This document shows positions 45,054-53,573 of a stretch of DNA of 64,000 nucleotides, in pieces (within the stretch, counting starts at the first letter, position 1; each line of letters opens with the position of its first letter). The DNA is taken from assembly GCF_003208655.1 (NCBI RefSeq), contig NZ_QKLU01000003.1:310001-374000 (forward strand). Reading direction: 5' to 3'. The DNA is from Pedobacter nutrimenti. Lineage in GTDB: Bacteria > Bacteroidota > Bacteroidia > Sphingobacteriales > Sphingobacteriaceae. The position numbers and the translations under genes were made by a program. Below the pieces are notes generated by a model that saw nothing but the letters and a program-made list of their open reading frames with translations, ran no database searches and was not told where the DNA came from.

Positions 45054-45923
45054 TTATTTTGTCTTTAAAAGTTCTTCGATTCGGTTTAACGATGAAATGA
45101 TGGTACTGAGATCTGGTTTTTCCTTTGCAATTTCAGCATGTGCAAGGGTTAATTCTTCCAATGCTTTACCCAAATCGTTTAACTGTTTTCTGGTGTCATT
45201 TTTTTGCTTCATGATCTCATCCCGGTTCCTTAACCTGTACATTAAAATAATAGTCGCTTCATCTTTGTAGGGTTCTTTTATGTCCTGAGCTATTTTTGCA
45301 GCATCATAACGTTTGGAGTCAACGGTATTCAGCCCGTCTGCATAAGAATTATAAATTAAGTCAATATATTCTTCCCAGGTGCTTGTGTCTGCTTTCCAGA
45401 GACTTAAGTAAGCCTGTGAAAGGGCATATAAGATTTCATTATGTGCCCTTATTTTCTTTGCCTGTATGGAGCCTGTAATTAATTTTGCCACTCCCGGAAG
45501 CTTTGATTTAACAACATCGGGCAAATCGGGGAGTTTGCTGATCGCATTGTAACTGTCTTGTAGTGCACTGACAGCTTGTTCGGTTTTATCTGCATATTTA
45601 CTGTCTGTTAAAAGAGCAAATGCAGCATAAACGGCCATCAGGCTTTTGTATGCTTGTATTCTTGGGCTTAACTGATTGGAAAAATCTTTTGCTTTCGTAT
45701 TGGGTAATGGCATGGTGGCCGGACTTGGGTTTGTAAGGACCTTGAGCTTATCCTGCTGTGACTTATCAATTGCAGCCTGATTAGACAAGACCGAATACAC
45801 ATCTAGTGCCTTCTGTGAAACTTCTGCTCCTTTAACAGATGTTTTGCCTCCAAGTTCAATAATTTTTGAAGAGGAGCATGAAGTAAGCAACAAAAATAAT
45901 AAGAAGGCCAGTTTTGGTTTCAT
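45054..45923 (-). CDS. Lipoprotein of unknown function, paired with coiled-coil protein
   Basis: 289 residues with lipobox FLLLTSCSSS (Cys ~16). The mature part is all-alpha: AEVSQKALDVYSVLSNQAAI, SPRIQAYKSLMAVYAAFALL, AVSALQDSYNAISKLPDLPD, and a final coiled-coil LNDLGKALEELTLAHAEIAK. No known domain seen. Tight coupling to the 112-residue gene at zero gap suggests a functional pair at the envelope. Confidence 0.65.
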   Translation of the reverse strand: MKPKLAFLLFLLLTSCSSSKIIELGGKTSVKGAEVSQKALDVYSVLSNQAAIDKSQQDKLKVLTNPSPATMPLPNTKAKDFSNQLSPRIQAYKSLMAVYAAFALLTDSKYADKTEQAVSALQDSYNAISKLPDLPDVVKSKLPGVAKLITGSIQAKKIRAHNEILYALSQAYLSLWKADTSTWEEYIDLIYNSYADGLNTVDSKRYDAAKIAQDIKEPYKDEATIILMYRLRNRDEIMKQKNDTRKQLNDLGKALEELTLAHAEIAKEKPDLSTIISSLNRIEELLKTK

Positions 45924-46148
45924 CGATTCAATTTTAATAGGGTCAGAACTTTGGTACTAAAAATGGAAGGGCTGTATAAACAAAAAGGAGTAGGAGCGTA
46001 TTGGGTGTCAAGGTTACCTATAGGACAGCCGTATACTCAAATATAAAAAAAATGGAGTTAAGTTTATGTTGTTTTTTAATGAAGCTTATCCTCTTATTCT
46101 GCAGGAATACAGACCTATAGAAGACAAAGTCTGCTGATTTACCTTTGC

Positions 46149-46493
46149 TTATTTTTTAGGTGTAAGAAAGGCGGTATCAGGTTTGGTGTTTACGAAGACA
46201 TAACCTATACTTTCCCCGTGCTGAGACCATACGGTTAACAGGGTATCAGGTCCGTAATCCGGGGAAGAAAAAATGAGATCAGTAATGGACTGAGGATCTT
46301 TTTTTATTTTAAAATAACCTTTTGTATCTGTATAGGCCGATTTCGCATTTGAAGGATAATCTTCTTTAACCTGAATGTTTGCCAGAGGTTTTTGAGTTTT
46401 CTGGTCATAAACATATCCATGGTAAAATTCAGGAGCTTCTGAACAACCCGTTAAAAATACTATACAGAAAAAAGTGTTTCTCCATGACATCAT
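46149..46493 (-). CDS. Small lipoprotein with carboxypeptidase-regulatory-like domain
   Basis: 114 residues; signal/lipobox IVFLTGCSEA (Cys ~16), then one CarboxypepD_reg-like beta-sandwich (FYHGYVYDQKTQKPLANIQVKEDYP, AYTDTKGYFKIKKDPQSITD). Probable surface or periplasmic structural/binding module. Alternative start at the second Met (MM). Confidence 0.7.
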   Translation of the reverse strand: MMSWRNTFFCIVFLTGCSEAPEFYHGYVYDQKTQKPLANIQVKEDYPSNAKSAYTDTKGYFKIKKDPQSITDLIFSSPDYGPDTLLTVWSQHGESIGYVFVNTKPDTAFLTPKK

Positions 46494-46608
46494 TTTTACC
46501 AGACAAAAATGCTGCCATTCTCAATCCCTGCCCTGGTAAAAAGCAGTTTTAACAAAGCAGATTTACCAGGAAAGTAATACTTGCAAAGCAAAAGCAGTAA
46601 AAATAAAA

Positions 46609-46646
46609 CGAATATTGAACAAATGGATTCATTTGCTCAATATTCG
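46609..46646 (-). terminator. Terminator of the ArsR-SRPBCC operon (module 1)
   Basis: 17-bp arms CGAATATTGAACAAATG (46609-46625) and CATTTGCTCAATATTCG (46630-46646) with one mismatch and 4-nt loop. Read on the minus strand it is followed by a T-rich stretch, 18 bases after the SRPBCC stop. Confidence 0.85.
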
Positions 46647-46663
46647 GCACTTTGGGTATTGCT

Positions 46664-47140
46664 TTAAGCGACTTGCAACAGATCTTGCAGGCGGTCAAAC
46701 ATGCTGAACCAGCTTTGATACGCACCGGTTTTTTTAGCTTCTGCTTCCGCAACGGTCTGGTGCAGCTGCACTTTGGTTTGTTGACCAACAGGGCTAAAAG
46801 TAACGGCGGTGACAATCGCTTGTGGCCAGTCCTGAGATTTTCCGGCAACATCTGCCGTTACGTTTTCTCCCTTTTCATTGGACAGGACCATCAGGAAAAC
46901 CAATTTTTCATTAGGTTTTATTTCTGTGTACTTGCCTTTGATCCAGCAGGGGCCATGGACAGGGTCATGAACACAGGAATGGAAAGTCCCGTTTTCACTG
47001 ACATCTATCGATTTAAATTCGATCTCGCAGCCCTGGGGTGCGTACCATTTTTTTAAATGTTCAGGATCTGTCCAGGCTTGGAACACCAGTTCCAGCGGAG
47101 CGTCAAACAGGTGACTAATAGATAGTTCTTTACTTGTCAT
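46664..47140 (-). CDS. SRPBCC/AHSA1-like protein (module 1)
   Basis: 158 residues of the START/Bet v1-like fold: SISHLFDAPLELVFQAWTDPEHLKKWYAPQGCEIEF at the N-terminus, C-terminal helix GAYQSWFSMFDRLQDLLQ. Typical of polyketide cyclase/AHA1-like proteins encoded behind ArsR regulators. Its start overlaps the arsR 3' end by 11 bp. Ligand unknown. Confidence 0.92.
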   Translation of the reverse strand: MTSKELSISHLFDAPLELVFQAWTDPEHLKKWYAPQGCEIEFKSIDVSENGTFHSCVHDPVHGPCWIKGKYTEIKPNEKLVFLMVLSNEKGENVTADVAGKSQDWPQAIVTAVTFSPVGQQTKVQLHQTVAEAEAKKTGAYQSWFSMFDRLQDLLQVA

Positions 47141-47462
47141 TGTTATTGGTTTTAATTTCGGTTAAATACTGGTCTAATTTTTCAAAACGGTTTATCCATA
47201 GTTGTTTGGATTGTGCAACCCAGTCGGAGACCTCATCCAGTTTTTCCATTTTAGCCTGGCAATAACGTTCGCGTCCTTTTTGGGTAATTTCAACCAGCCC
47301 GCATTCGGTGAGAATTTGCATGTGTTTTGAAACCGCCTGTCTGCTGATGTCAAAACTTTCTGCAACACTGTTTAGGTTTAAAGGCTCAGCAGCAATTTTT
47401 AAAATAATGTCCCGTCTTACCGGATCAGCTATGGCCTGGAATACATCTCTTCTTGTGATCAT
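47130..47462 (-). CDS. ArsR-family transcriptional repressor (module 1)
   Basis: 110 residues from ATG 47462; [20 protein letters not shown] is the normal family start, and an in-frame earlier ATG at 47498 lies within the promoter. Winged HTH: LNSVAESFDISRQAVSKHMQILTECGLVEI. No metal-site CxC motif, as in the metal-independent ArsR-SRPBCC group. Its promoter (47484-47515) is covered by two 16-bp operators, suggesting autorepression. Highly similar at the HTH to the regulator at 57607. Confidence 0.93.
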   Translation of the reverse strand: MITRRDVFQAIADPVRRDIILKIAAEPLNLNSVAESFDISRQAVSKHMQILTECGLVEITQKGRERYCQAKMEKLDEVSDWVAQSKQLWINRFEKLDQYLTEIKTNNNDK

Positions 47463-47468
47463 ATTTGT

Positions 47469-47484
47469 GCAACTATGTGATTGC
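47469..47484 (-). promoter_or_regulatory. Operator 2 of ArsR module 1
   Basis: On the minus strand it reads GCAATCACATAGTTGC (16 bp, GCAA/TTGC half-sites), starting at the last base of the -7 box. Its copy lies 26 bp upstream at 47495-47510. Confidence 0.7.
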
Positions 47485-47515
47485 AAATATAAATGCAATC
47501 ATTTGATTGCGCAAA
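47484..47515 (-). promoter_or_regulatory. Promoter of ArsR module 1 (TTTG-N20-TATATTTG)
   Basis: On the minus strand -33 TTTG (47512-47515) and -7 TATATTTG (47484-47491) are 20 bp apart, the Bacteroidota primary-sigma arrangement. ATG 47462 follows 22 bp after the -7 box. Confidence 0.85.
47495..47510 (-). promoter_or_regulatory. Operator 1 of ArsR module 1
   Basis: Reads GCAATCAAATGATTGC on the minus strand: near-perfect 16-bp palindrome lying entirely in the -33/-7 spacer, one base after the -33 box. Confidence 0.75.
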
Positions 47516-47628
47516 TATTATTTGAAATATTTTTCTGCAAGAAGGTGAAGCAGGCCCAAATTCTTTTAAACAGCTTGCTTTCGACGCTCTTAAGTGTATT
47601 CTCTTATTTTAAAACAGTCTAAATACTA

Positions 47629-47636
47629 TATATTTG
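47629..47636 (+). promoter_or_regulatory. -7 box TATATTTG of PepSY gene
   Basis: 53 bp before ATG 47689; no TTTG at normal spacing upstream. Confidence 0.45.
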
Positions 47637-47688
47637 CGGCAAAATAAACCTGATCGATGCCGGGCCCCGGGGCTGCTGCTGAATACCA

Positions 47689-48768
47689 ATGGGAAAGAGA
47701 TTTAAAAAAATTGTCAGACAAATACATTTGTGGTTGGGTTTAAGTACCGGCCTTATTGTTTTTGTGGTGAGCATTACCGGCTGTATGTATGTCTTTGAAG
47801 AAGAGATAAGGGATTATAATCAAAAAGACTATTTACATGTGGCTGTAGAGAAAAATCCTTTTTACGGCCTGGAGTCTATAATCAGGAATTTCGAAAAATT
47901 GGCTCCAAAAGAGGGCATTACTTCCATCCGTATTACAGATAGTGAAGCTAATGCTACAGTTCAGATTTTTTCTAAAAAGAAAAAGGTATATTTTTTTAAC
48001 CCATACAACGGTACACTGGCTTATAAAACCGGAAATGACTGGCTGACAACGGTCCTGGAGTTTCACCGGACCCTGTTGCTGGGCGAAACCGGCAGGTTTA
48101 TTCAGGGATGGGCTGTGGTGATTTTTATTGTGATGCTCGTTTCTGGTCTGGTTTTATGGTTTCCCGGACAAATGCGTTTGCTCAAGCAATCACTAACGAT
48201 TAAATGGAAAGCTTCGGCCAAAAGAATCAATTATGACCTTCATAATGTACTGGGGTTTTATGCTTCCATTTTTTTATTGATAATTGCTTTATCAGGAACA
48301 TACTTTGCTTTTAAAGGTGTAAAAACGGCTGCGGCTTTTTTAACCGGGACCAAGTTGTCTGACGGAAAAAAACAAAAGGAGCCTAAGCCCCTGGTAATTG
48401 ATTCCCTTGCCAAACGATATGCTAAAATCTATCAGGCGGCTGCTTTAAAATACCCGGGGGCAACATCCACAAATTTATCAGTCCGCAAAGGTGGGGAGTT
48501 GCGTTTAAGAATGATTTATCCTTATAAATGGACACGTAACCAGAATACTTTTTATTTTGACCAGGCCAGTGGCCAGTTGCTGAGGGTAAAGCTATATAAA
48601 AACAACAATGCAGCAGATCTGATAGAAGCGACGAATTACGATTTGCATACCGGAAAGCTTTTTGGATTTGCCAGCAAAATTATATGGCTGCTGGCGAGCT
48701 TGATCAGCGCTTCCTTGCCCATAACAGGTTTTTTGATCTGGTGGAAAAAGGGAAGAAAGAAGTCCTGA
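47689..48768 (+). CDS. PepSY-associated TM (PepSY_TM/PiuB-type) membrane protein
   Basis: 359 residues with N-terminal RQIHLWLGLSTGLIVFVVSITGCMYVFEEEIRDYNQ, the PepSY_TM hallmark, a periplasmic PepSY-like domain, and further membrane helices (GWAVVIFIVMLVSGLVLWFPG, and a C-terminal pair ending ITGFLIWWKKGRKKS). Conserved His in HLWLG, FHRTLLLG and DLHNVLGFY may bind heme or iron. The family is linked to siderophore/iron reduction at the inner membrane. Confidence 0.88.
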   Translation: MGKRFKKIVRQIHLWLGLSTGLIVFVVSITGCMYVFEEEIRDYNQKDYLHVAVEKNPFYGLESIIRNFEKLAPKEGITSIRITDSEANATVQIFSKKKKVYFFNPYNGTLAYKTGNDWLTTVLEFHRTLLLGETGRFIQGWAVVIFIVMLVSGLVLWFPGQMRLLKQSLTIKWKASAKRINYDLHNVLGFYASIFLLIIALSGTYFAFKGVKTAAAFLTGTKLSDGKKQKEPKPLVIDSLAKRYAKIYQAAALKYPGATSTNLSVRKGGELRLRMIYPYKWTRNQNTFYFDQASGQLLRVKLYKNNNAADLIEATNYDLHTGKLFGFASKIIWLLASLISASLPITGFLIWWKKGRKKS

Positions 48769-48856
48769 GAAGCAATTTTATGCTTTTCAGCTGTTTTTTT
48801 AGAAAGATTGCCGATTTCGTTCTATTTTGTAGACATATAACAGATGATCTACAACA

Positions 48857-49189
48857 ATGAAAAACTATCTCTTCCTGGCACTGGCTATTGTTTTTGAAGT
48901 AATTGCCACCACTTCGTTAAAAGCATCCGGTCAGTTCACAAAATTCTGGCCCTCTGTTGCGGTGGTGATTGGCTACCTTATTTCTTTTTATTGCCTGAGC
49001 ATTACCCTGACCAAACTTCCTCTTGGAATTTCCTATGCAATATGGTCTGGTTTGGGAATTGTACTGGTTTCCATATTGGGGCTGCTGGTTTACAAACAAA
49101 AACTTGATTTGCCGGCCATTCTTGGCATTGCTTTGATTCTAATCGGAGTACTGGTCATCAACCTGTTTTCCAAAACAAGTGTTCATTAG
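48857..49189 (+). CDS. Small multidrug resistance (SMR/EmrE-type) transporter
   Basis: 110 residues, four membrane helices, with the essential membrane Glu at E14 (LALAIVFEVIATTSLKASGQF) and YAIWSGLGIVLVSILGLLVY. Proton-driven exporter of quaternary ammonium-type or guanidinium compounds, working as an antiparallel dimer. Monocistronic. Confidence 0.93.
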   Translation: MKNYLFLALAIVFEVIATTSLKASGQFTKFWPSVAVVIGYLISFYCLSITLTKLPLGISYAIWSGLGIVLVSILGLLVYKQKLDLPAILGIALILIGVLVINLFSKTSVH

Positions 49190-49234
49190 TGTTGCTATCT
49201 GTTGTTTTAAAGGATTTTTGTTAATACGTATATT

Positions 49235-49266
49235 TTTGCAATTAAATGCAAATACGCATATATTTG
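49235..49266 (+). promoter_or_regulatory. MFS promoter (TTTG-N20-TATATTTG)
   Basis: -33 TTTG at 49235-49238 and -7 TATATTTG at 49259-49266, 20 bp apart; ATG 49312 is 45 bp downstream. The region is overlapped by a perfect inverted repeat. Confidence 0.85.
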
Positions 49267-49275
49267 CATTTAATT
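49240..49275 (+). promoter_or_regulatory. 15-bp inverted repeat overlapping MFS promoter (operator-like)
   Basis: Perfect arms AATTAAATGCAAATA (49240-49254) and TATTTGCATTTAATT (49261-49275) with a 6-nt gap. The right arm contains most of the -7 box. It could be a repressor site; no matching regulator is adjacent. Confidence 0.6.
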
Positions 49276-49311
49276 AAAGCATTATATCTCCGGAAATAAA
49301 ACAATACACAG

Positions 49312-50487
49312 ATGAAGGAACAAATCACTAAGGCCAGAAAGGCAACAAAATCTATATTTTTAGTTTGCGGTCTGGGAATTTCCAGCTGGGCACCTATGGT
49401 GCCTTACGCCAAGGAGCGACTGGGTTTAAATAATGCCGATCTGGGCTTGCTCTTGTTGTTGCTGGGGGGAGGCGCCATATCTATGATGCCTGTCAGCGGA
49501 ATACTTGCGCACCGTTATGGAACCAGAATTGTGATCAGGTATGCTGCCTTGATCATGGCCCTGACCCTTCCTTTACTTTTATTGATCAGTTCCCCGGTTT
49601 GGATGGGACTGGCTTTGTTTATTTTCGGAAGCGCTGTTGGTGTGGTTGATGTAGCGATGAATTCACATGGAGTGCAGGTGCAGAATGCCTCTGATAAACC
49701 AATTATGTCCGCTCTTCATGGGCTTTTTAGTGTGGGGGGATTATTTGGATCATTGGGTTTGGGTTTTTTAATGAAAGCGGGATTGAGTCCGGTGACTGCG
49801 GCCATTTGTATAGCCGTTTTGCTGGTTGGTATCGTTTTTTGGAATTATCGTTTTTTGCTGGATGACCGAAAAGAAAAAGAACTGATCAGGCAATTTTCGG
49901 TTTCTGCAAAGGATCAAAATGTAAAATCTTTTTCCTGGTTAAAGGCCAGTGTTTTATTCCTGGGCCTGATGTGTTTTTCTTCTTTTCTCTCAGAAGGGGC
50001 CATGCTGGACTGGAGCGCAGTTTTTCTGAGCGAAAATAAAGGTGTAAACCCCGAACTGGCTGGTGTGGGTTATGCCTGTTTCTCGGTTGCTATGGCCATT
50101 ATGAGGTTGCTTGGTGACGGTATTGTATCCCGTCTTGCCGGTAAAACGGTTGTCACAGTGGGTGCAATTATTGCCGCTTCTGGGCTTTTTCTGGCCGTTT
50201 TTAGTCCATGGGTATTTGCTTCTTTACTGGGGTTTGTGCTGCTGGGAATTGGGGCTGCTAATATTGTTCCTGTATTTTTTAGTGAAGGGGGAAGGCTGAA
50301 AGATGTTCCTGCAACAATTGCTATTCCAGTTATCAGTACGATGGGTTATGCCGGCCAGCTTGCGGGACCGGCTTTGCTTGGGTTTATCGCTTACCATTTT
50401 TCCCTGAATGCCGCGTTTTTATTTATTGCAGGGTTGTTGTTAATGGTGGCCATAACCTATGGTTTAAGAAAGCAAAAAGCGGGGTGA
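49312..50487 (+). CDS. MFS transporter (YbjJ-type)
   Basis: 391 residues, twelve hydrophobic segments. MFS landmark HRYGTRIVIR in the loop 2-3 position (ILAHRYGTRIVIRYAALI) and GVVDVAMNSHGVQVQ in helix 5 typical of the YbjJ/inner-membrane transporter group. The C-terminal half repeats the fold (ETLT-like region absent). Substrate unknown; sugar or drug exporters belong to this group. Controlled by the promoter with the inverted repeat upstream. Confidence 0.9.
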   Translation: MKEQITKARKATKSIFLVCGLGISSWAPMVPYAKERLGLNNADLGLLLLLLGGGAISMMPVSGILAHRYGTRIVIRYAALIMALTLPLLLLISSPVWMGLALFIFGSAVGVVDVAMNSHGVQVQNASDKPIMSALHGLFSVGGLFGSLGLGFLMKAGLSPVTAAICIAVLLVGIVFWNYRFLLDDRKEKELIRQFSVSAKDQNVKSFSWLKASVLFLGLMCFSSFLSEGAMLDWSAVFLSENKGVNPELAGVGYACFSVAMAIMRLLGDGIVSRLAGKTVVTVGAIIAASGLFLAVFSPWVFASLLGFVLLGIGAANIVPVFFSEGGRLKDVPATIAIPVISTMGYAGQLAGPALLGFIAYHFSLNAAFLFIAGLLLMVAITYGLRKQKAG

Positions 50488-50539
50488 AAAACAGACATAA
50501 CAATTTAATTTTGCATCTTGGATTTTAAACCGTGTACAT

Positions 50540-51058
50540 ATGAATATTAAATTAAGAAAATGGGATATGAAAGACCTTGATCTCTTGGTCAGGTATGCAA
50601 ACAACTGGAATATAGCAAAAAATCTAAACGACAGGTTCCCATTTCCTTACGGTGTTGAACAAGGCCTGACTTTTATTGAATTGACCTCAAAAAATATGCA
50701 TACCGAGATATTTGCAATTGATTTGGATGGTGCAGCGATAGGAGGGATCAGTATGGATGTACTTCCCGATGTTCATCATAAAAATGCAGAAATAGGTTAT
50801 TGGCTGGCAGAACCTTTCTGGGGAAAGGGGATGATGCGTCAGGCTATCGAGAAAATGCTGGACCATATTTTTTTAAATTACCAGGTCGAGCGGGTAGTTG
50901 CCAGACCATTTGGAAGCAATACGGCTTCCCACAAGGTTCTTGAAAAGGCCGGTTTCCAGCTTGAGGGCCGTTTTGAAAAAACACTTTATAAAAATGGGGA
51001 GTATATGGATGAACTTGTTTATGCAGTAAGGCGTAAAAACAGATGGAAAGAACTATAA
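50540..51058 (+). CDS. GNAT acetyltransferase, RimJ/RimL type
   Basis: 172 residues with KWDMKDLDLLVRYANNWNIA, AEIGYWLAEPFWGKGMMRQA (acetyl-CoA site GKGMM) and RVVARPFGSNTASHKVLEKAGF, the RimL signature. It overlaps the AlkA-type gene by 16 bp, so both are translated from one message. Confidence 0.9.
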   Translation: MNIKLRKWDMKDLDLLVRYANNWNIAKNLNDRFPFPYGVEQGLTFIELTSKNMHTEIFAIDLDGAAIGGISMDVLPDVHHKNAEIGYWLAEPFWGKGMMRQAIEKMLDHIFLNYQVERVVARPFGSNTASHKVLEKAGFQLEGRFEKTLYKNGEYMDELVYAVRRKNRWKEL

Positions 51059-51681
51059 ATACTTTTTCCAGGGAAAGCTTTCATCAGATTTGTGATGAGC
51101 TTGCATGGAGAGACAAAGAGCTGGCCACCGTGATGCGAAATTATGGTTATCCACCCATGTGGACAAGGTCAAATTCCTTTGAATCGCTGGTACATATTAT
51201 CCTGGAACAGCAGGTCTCTTTAGCTTCAGCACTCGCTGCACTGAACAAGCTTAAAGAGAAAATTGTTGAAATCATACCTGAAAATGTTTTGGCTTTAAGT
51301 GATGAAGAGCTCCGGGCCTGCTATTTCAGTCGTCAGAAAACGGTTTATGTAAAACACCTGGCCCAGGTTCTGGCCGATAAAAAGATTGACCTGAACCATT
51401 TGCCCTTGTTGCCTGATGAGGAGATACGCAAAATATTAAATCAGTTAAAAGGGGTTGGCAACTGGACCATTGATGTATACCTGATGTTTGTGTTGCAACG
51501 GACCGATATCTTTCCTGTAGGGGACCTGGCGGCAGTGAACGCCTTTAAAAAACTAAAAGGCCTGCCGGCAGATACCACAAAGGAACAATTGATCGCAATT
51601 GCCCGGAGTTGGGGGCCTTACCGGACCGTTGCAACGATGCTGTTATGGCATTATTATTTATCGCTTCGGACAAAGTCGTAA
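51043..51681 (+). CDS. AlkA-type DNA-3-methyladenine glycosylase (HhH-GPD)
   Basis: 212 residues. Helix-hairpin-helix LNQLKGVGNWTIDVYLMFVL (~133-152) and catalytic Asp D161 in FPVGDLAAVNAF are both present. Excises alkylated purines in base-excision repair. Translationally coupled to the RimL-type gene and its last 28 bp overlap, on the opposite strand, the end of the DUF6265-like gene. Confidence 0.9.
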   Translation: MERTINTFSRESFHQICDELAWRDKELATVMRNYGYPPMWTRSNSFESLVHIILEQQVSLASALAALNKLKEKIVEIIPENVLALSDEELRACYFSRQKTVYVKHLAQVLADKKIDLNHLPLLPDEEIRKILNQLKGVGNWTIDVYLMFVLQRTDIFPVGDLAAVNAFKKLKGLPADTTKEQLIAIARSWGPYRTVATMLLWHYYLSLRTKS

Positions 51682-52124
51682 TCCATACTTTTTCCATCAC
51701 CTGAAATAACGGCTTTCACTTTATTGCCAGTTCTGTTGTAGGTGATTTTTTTTGGAAAGTCATGCTCCTGGTTTTCACAGGTAAAGCTATCGTTACTTAA
51801 TTCGGTGAGCTTAAAGTAAACAGGATCTTTCTCGTGGGTAACACGTACAACTAAAAAGATATCCTTGCTTTTTGAAATGAATTCCATATCCTCAACAAAA
51901 AGGGTTTCTTTTCCTTTAAGGGTTACGCCTTTTCCGGTAAATTTCAGATCGGATACTTTGGCCCAGGTTTCATAGCCGGAATTTCCGGGTTTCGAATTGG
52001 TCCGGGTCCATTTACCAATAAGCCATTCCAGTTTTTTAAATTTTTGTTTGTGATTTTCCTGCCCATGGACTGTATTGATCAACAATAGGGTACCAATGAC
52101 TAAAAGTAATTTTGTTGGGTTCAT
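51654..52124 (-). CDS. Exported DUF6265-like protein
   Basis: 156 residues with signal peptide (LLLVIGTLLLINTVHGQ) and a lipocalin-like body: FKKLEWLIGKWTRTNSKPGN, FVEDMEFISKS, FTCENQEHDFPKKITYNRTG. DUF6265-type in Bacteroidota exported proteins; role unknown. A -7-like TACTTTTG lies on its strand at 52141-52148, 16 bp before the start. Convergent 28-bp overlap with the AlkA gene. Confidence 0.75.
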   Translation of the reverse strand: MNPTKLLLVIGTLLLINTVHGQENHKQKFKKLEWLIGKWTRTNSKPGNSGYETWAKVSDLKFTGKGVTLKGKETLFVEDMEFISKSKDIFLVVRVTHEKDPVYFKLTELSNDSFTCENQEHDFPKKITYNRTGNKVKAVISGDGKSMDYDFVRSDK

Positions 52125-52189
52125 AAGGTTTGTTTTTAAGCAAAAGTAACTACAATGCGGTATCAGGTATTGTACAAACCCGACCTGTT

Positions 52190-52987
52190 CTATTTATTCA
52201 GAAAAAAGTTGGCCATATTTTTTTCTTCAAAAAAATAAGAGGAGGGGTCTTCTCCGGTAAAAGCTTTGAAATTCCGTATAAAATGAGATTGATCGTAATA
52301 ACCGGATTGATATACAATTTCTGTCCAGCTGCATTTTTTCGACTTTAACAACTGGAAAATGTAATTGAAGCGGATGATCCTGGAATAATATTTTGGGGAG
52401 AGCCCGATGTATTTTTTAAAAAGCCGTTCCAGCTGGCGTTCCCCAACACCGGCAGTTTTAGTCATTTCGGCTACTGTAGCCATACCATTTGTGCTAAAAA
52501 CAAGATCTAATACTTCTTGTAAAGGATTTTCGGTTCCATTTTTACTCAAACCCATAAAATAATTGTCCAACTTCATTTTGGCTTGTTGCTCATTTTCAAA
52601 AGGAAACAGGTTATCCTTCAGACCAGAAAGTAAGGGATGAGGAAAGGTGTCCAGGTCTACAATCTGATCCAGGTACTGGTCCATTTGGAGCTTAAAAAGC
52701 TGCGTTAAGGCGGCAGGTTTGAGTTTAATGGCTATAGATGCTGTAACACCGGTATTTTCCAGGTAAAAATACCGGCTGATTTGCCCAGCCAGCAGGTTTG
52801 GCGTTTGCAGTACCCAGTGGTCTTTCATTTTTGCTTTATACACTGCTCCATAGTTAAAAATGAGTTCTGTATAACCATCAGGTATAATTTTTTCTATTTG
52901 TGGGCTGGGATCATCACTTTGCATCATCCAGTAACATTCAATAAGTGGTTCCAGGTCTGGATGAGGTGCAATTCTGATGAAATTCAT
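52190..52987 (-). CDS. AraC-family regulator with DUF6597-type N-terminus
   Basis: 265 residues: N-terminal IAPHPDLEPLIECYWMMQSD start typical of the DUF6597-AraC group, and C-terminal HTH (VAEMTKTAGVGERQLERLFKKYIG...SWTEIVYQSGYYDQSHFIRNFKAFTG). Divergent from a VOC-fold gene 78 bp away, a common pair, which suggests the VOC protein is its target. Confidence 0.93.
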   Translation of the reverse strand: MNFIRIAPHPDLEPLIECYWMMQSDDPSPQIEKIIPDGYTELIFNYGAVYKAKMKDHWVLQTPNLLAGQISRYFYLENTGVTASIAIKLKPAALTQLFKLQMDQYLDQIVDLDTFPHPLLSGLKDNLFPFENEQQAKMKLDNYFMGLSKNGTENPLQEVLDLVFSTNGMATVAEMTKTAGVGERQLERLFKKYIGLSPKYYSRIIRFNYIFQLLKSKKCSWTEIVYQSGYYDQSHFIRNFKAFTGEDPSSYFFEEKNMANFFLNK

Positions 52988-53065
52988 AAGGGAAATTAAG
53001 AAATCAGGAGGTCAAAAAAGAATATTATGTAACTTGGTTTTAAATAACACTTCAGAAAAAATGCG

Positions 53066-53458
53066 ATGATTAAATTTGCCTATACCATTTTATATGTCCG
53101 GGATGTAAGCCGTACGGTTACTTTTTATGAAAATGCTTTTGGTTTCCAGAGAAAATTTATTGCACCAGGTGGGGATTATGCCGAATTGCTTTCGGGTGAA
53201 ACCACATTGTCTTTTGCAAAGACCGAGTTGGCCAGGACAAATTTGTCAGCTGGTTTTATAGAAAGTAAAACAGAAGGACAACCTTTTGGAATGGAGATCG
53301 GTTTTACTACAAATGAGGTGGAAGCTGTTTTTAACAAGGCCGTTAAAGAAGGCGCAATTCCGGTTGAAAAATTAAAAGTAAAACCATGGGGCCAGCAGGT
53401 GGCTTATGTAAGGGATCCGGATGGTTTTTTGGTAGAGATCTGCAGTCCGATGGGATAA
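53066..53458 (+). CDS. VOC-family (glyoxalase-like) protein
   Basis: 130 residues, two repeats: FAYTILYVRDVSRTVTFYENAFGFQRKF and GMEIGFTTNEVEAVFNKAVKEG with QQVAYVRDPDGFLVEICSP. E in VEIC is the usual metal ligand. Acts on or sequesters small molecules; typical partner of the divergent AraC. Confidence 0.92.
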   Translation: MIKFAYTILYVRDVSRTVTFYENAFGFQRKFIAPGGDYAELLSGETTLSFAKTELARTNLSAGFIESKTEGQPFGMEIGFTTNEVEAVFNKAVKEGAIPVEKLKVKPWGQQVAYVRDPDGFLVEICSPMG

Positions 53459-53573
53459 ATATTATGTGCTAGTTGATACTATAGTACTTTATTTGGTAAA
53501 TAATACAAAAATACAAGTATGTTCATCTTGCCTTCTTTTCGTAAAAAAAAAACAAATTATTATATATAGGAAG

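Noticed and set aside
47463..47498. Upstream ATG for ArsR module 1
   Set aside because: Falls inside the promoter and operators; ATG 47462 gives the normal family start.
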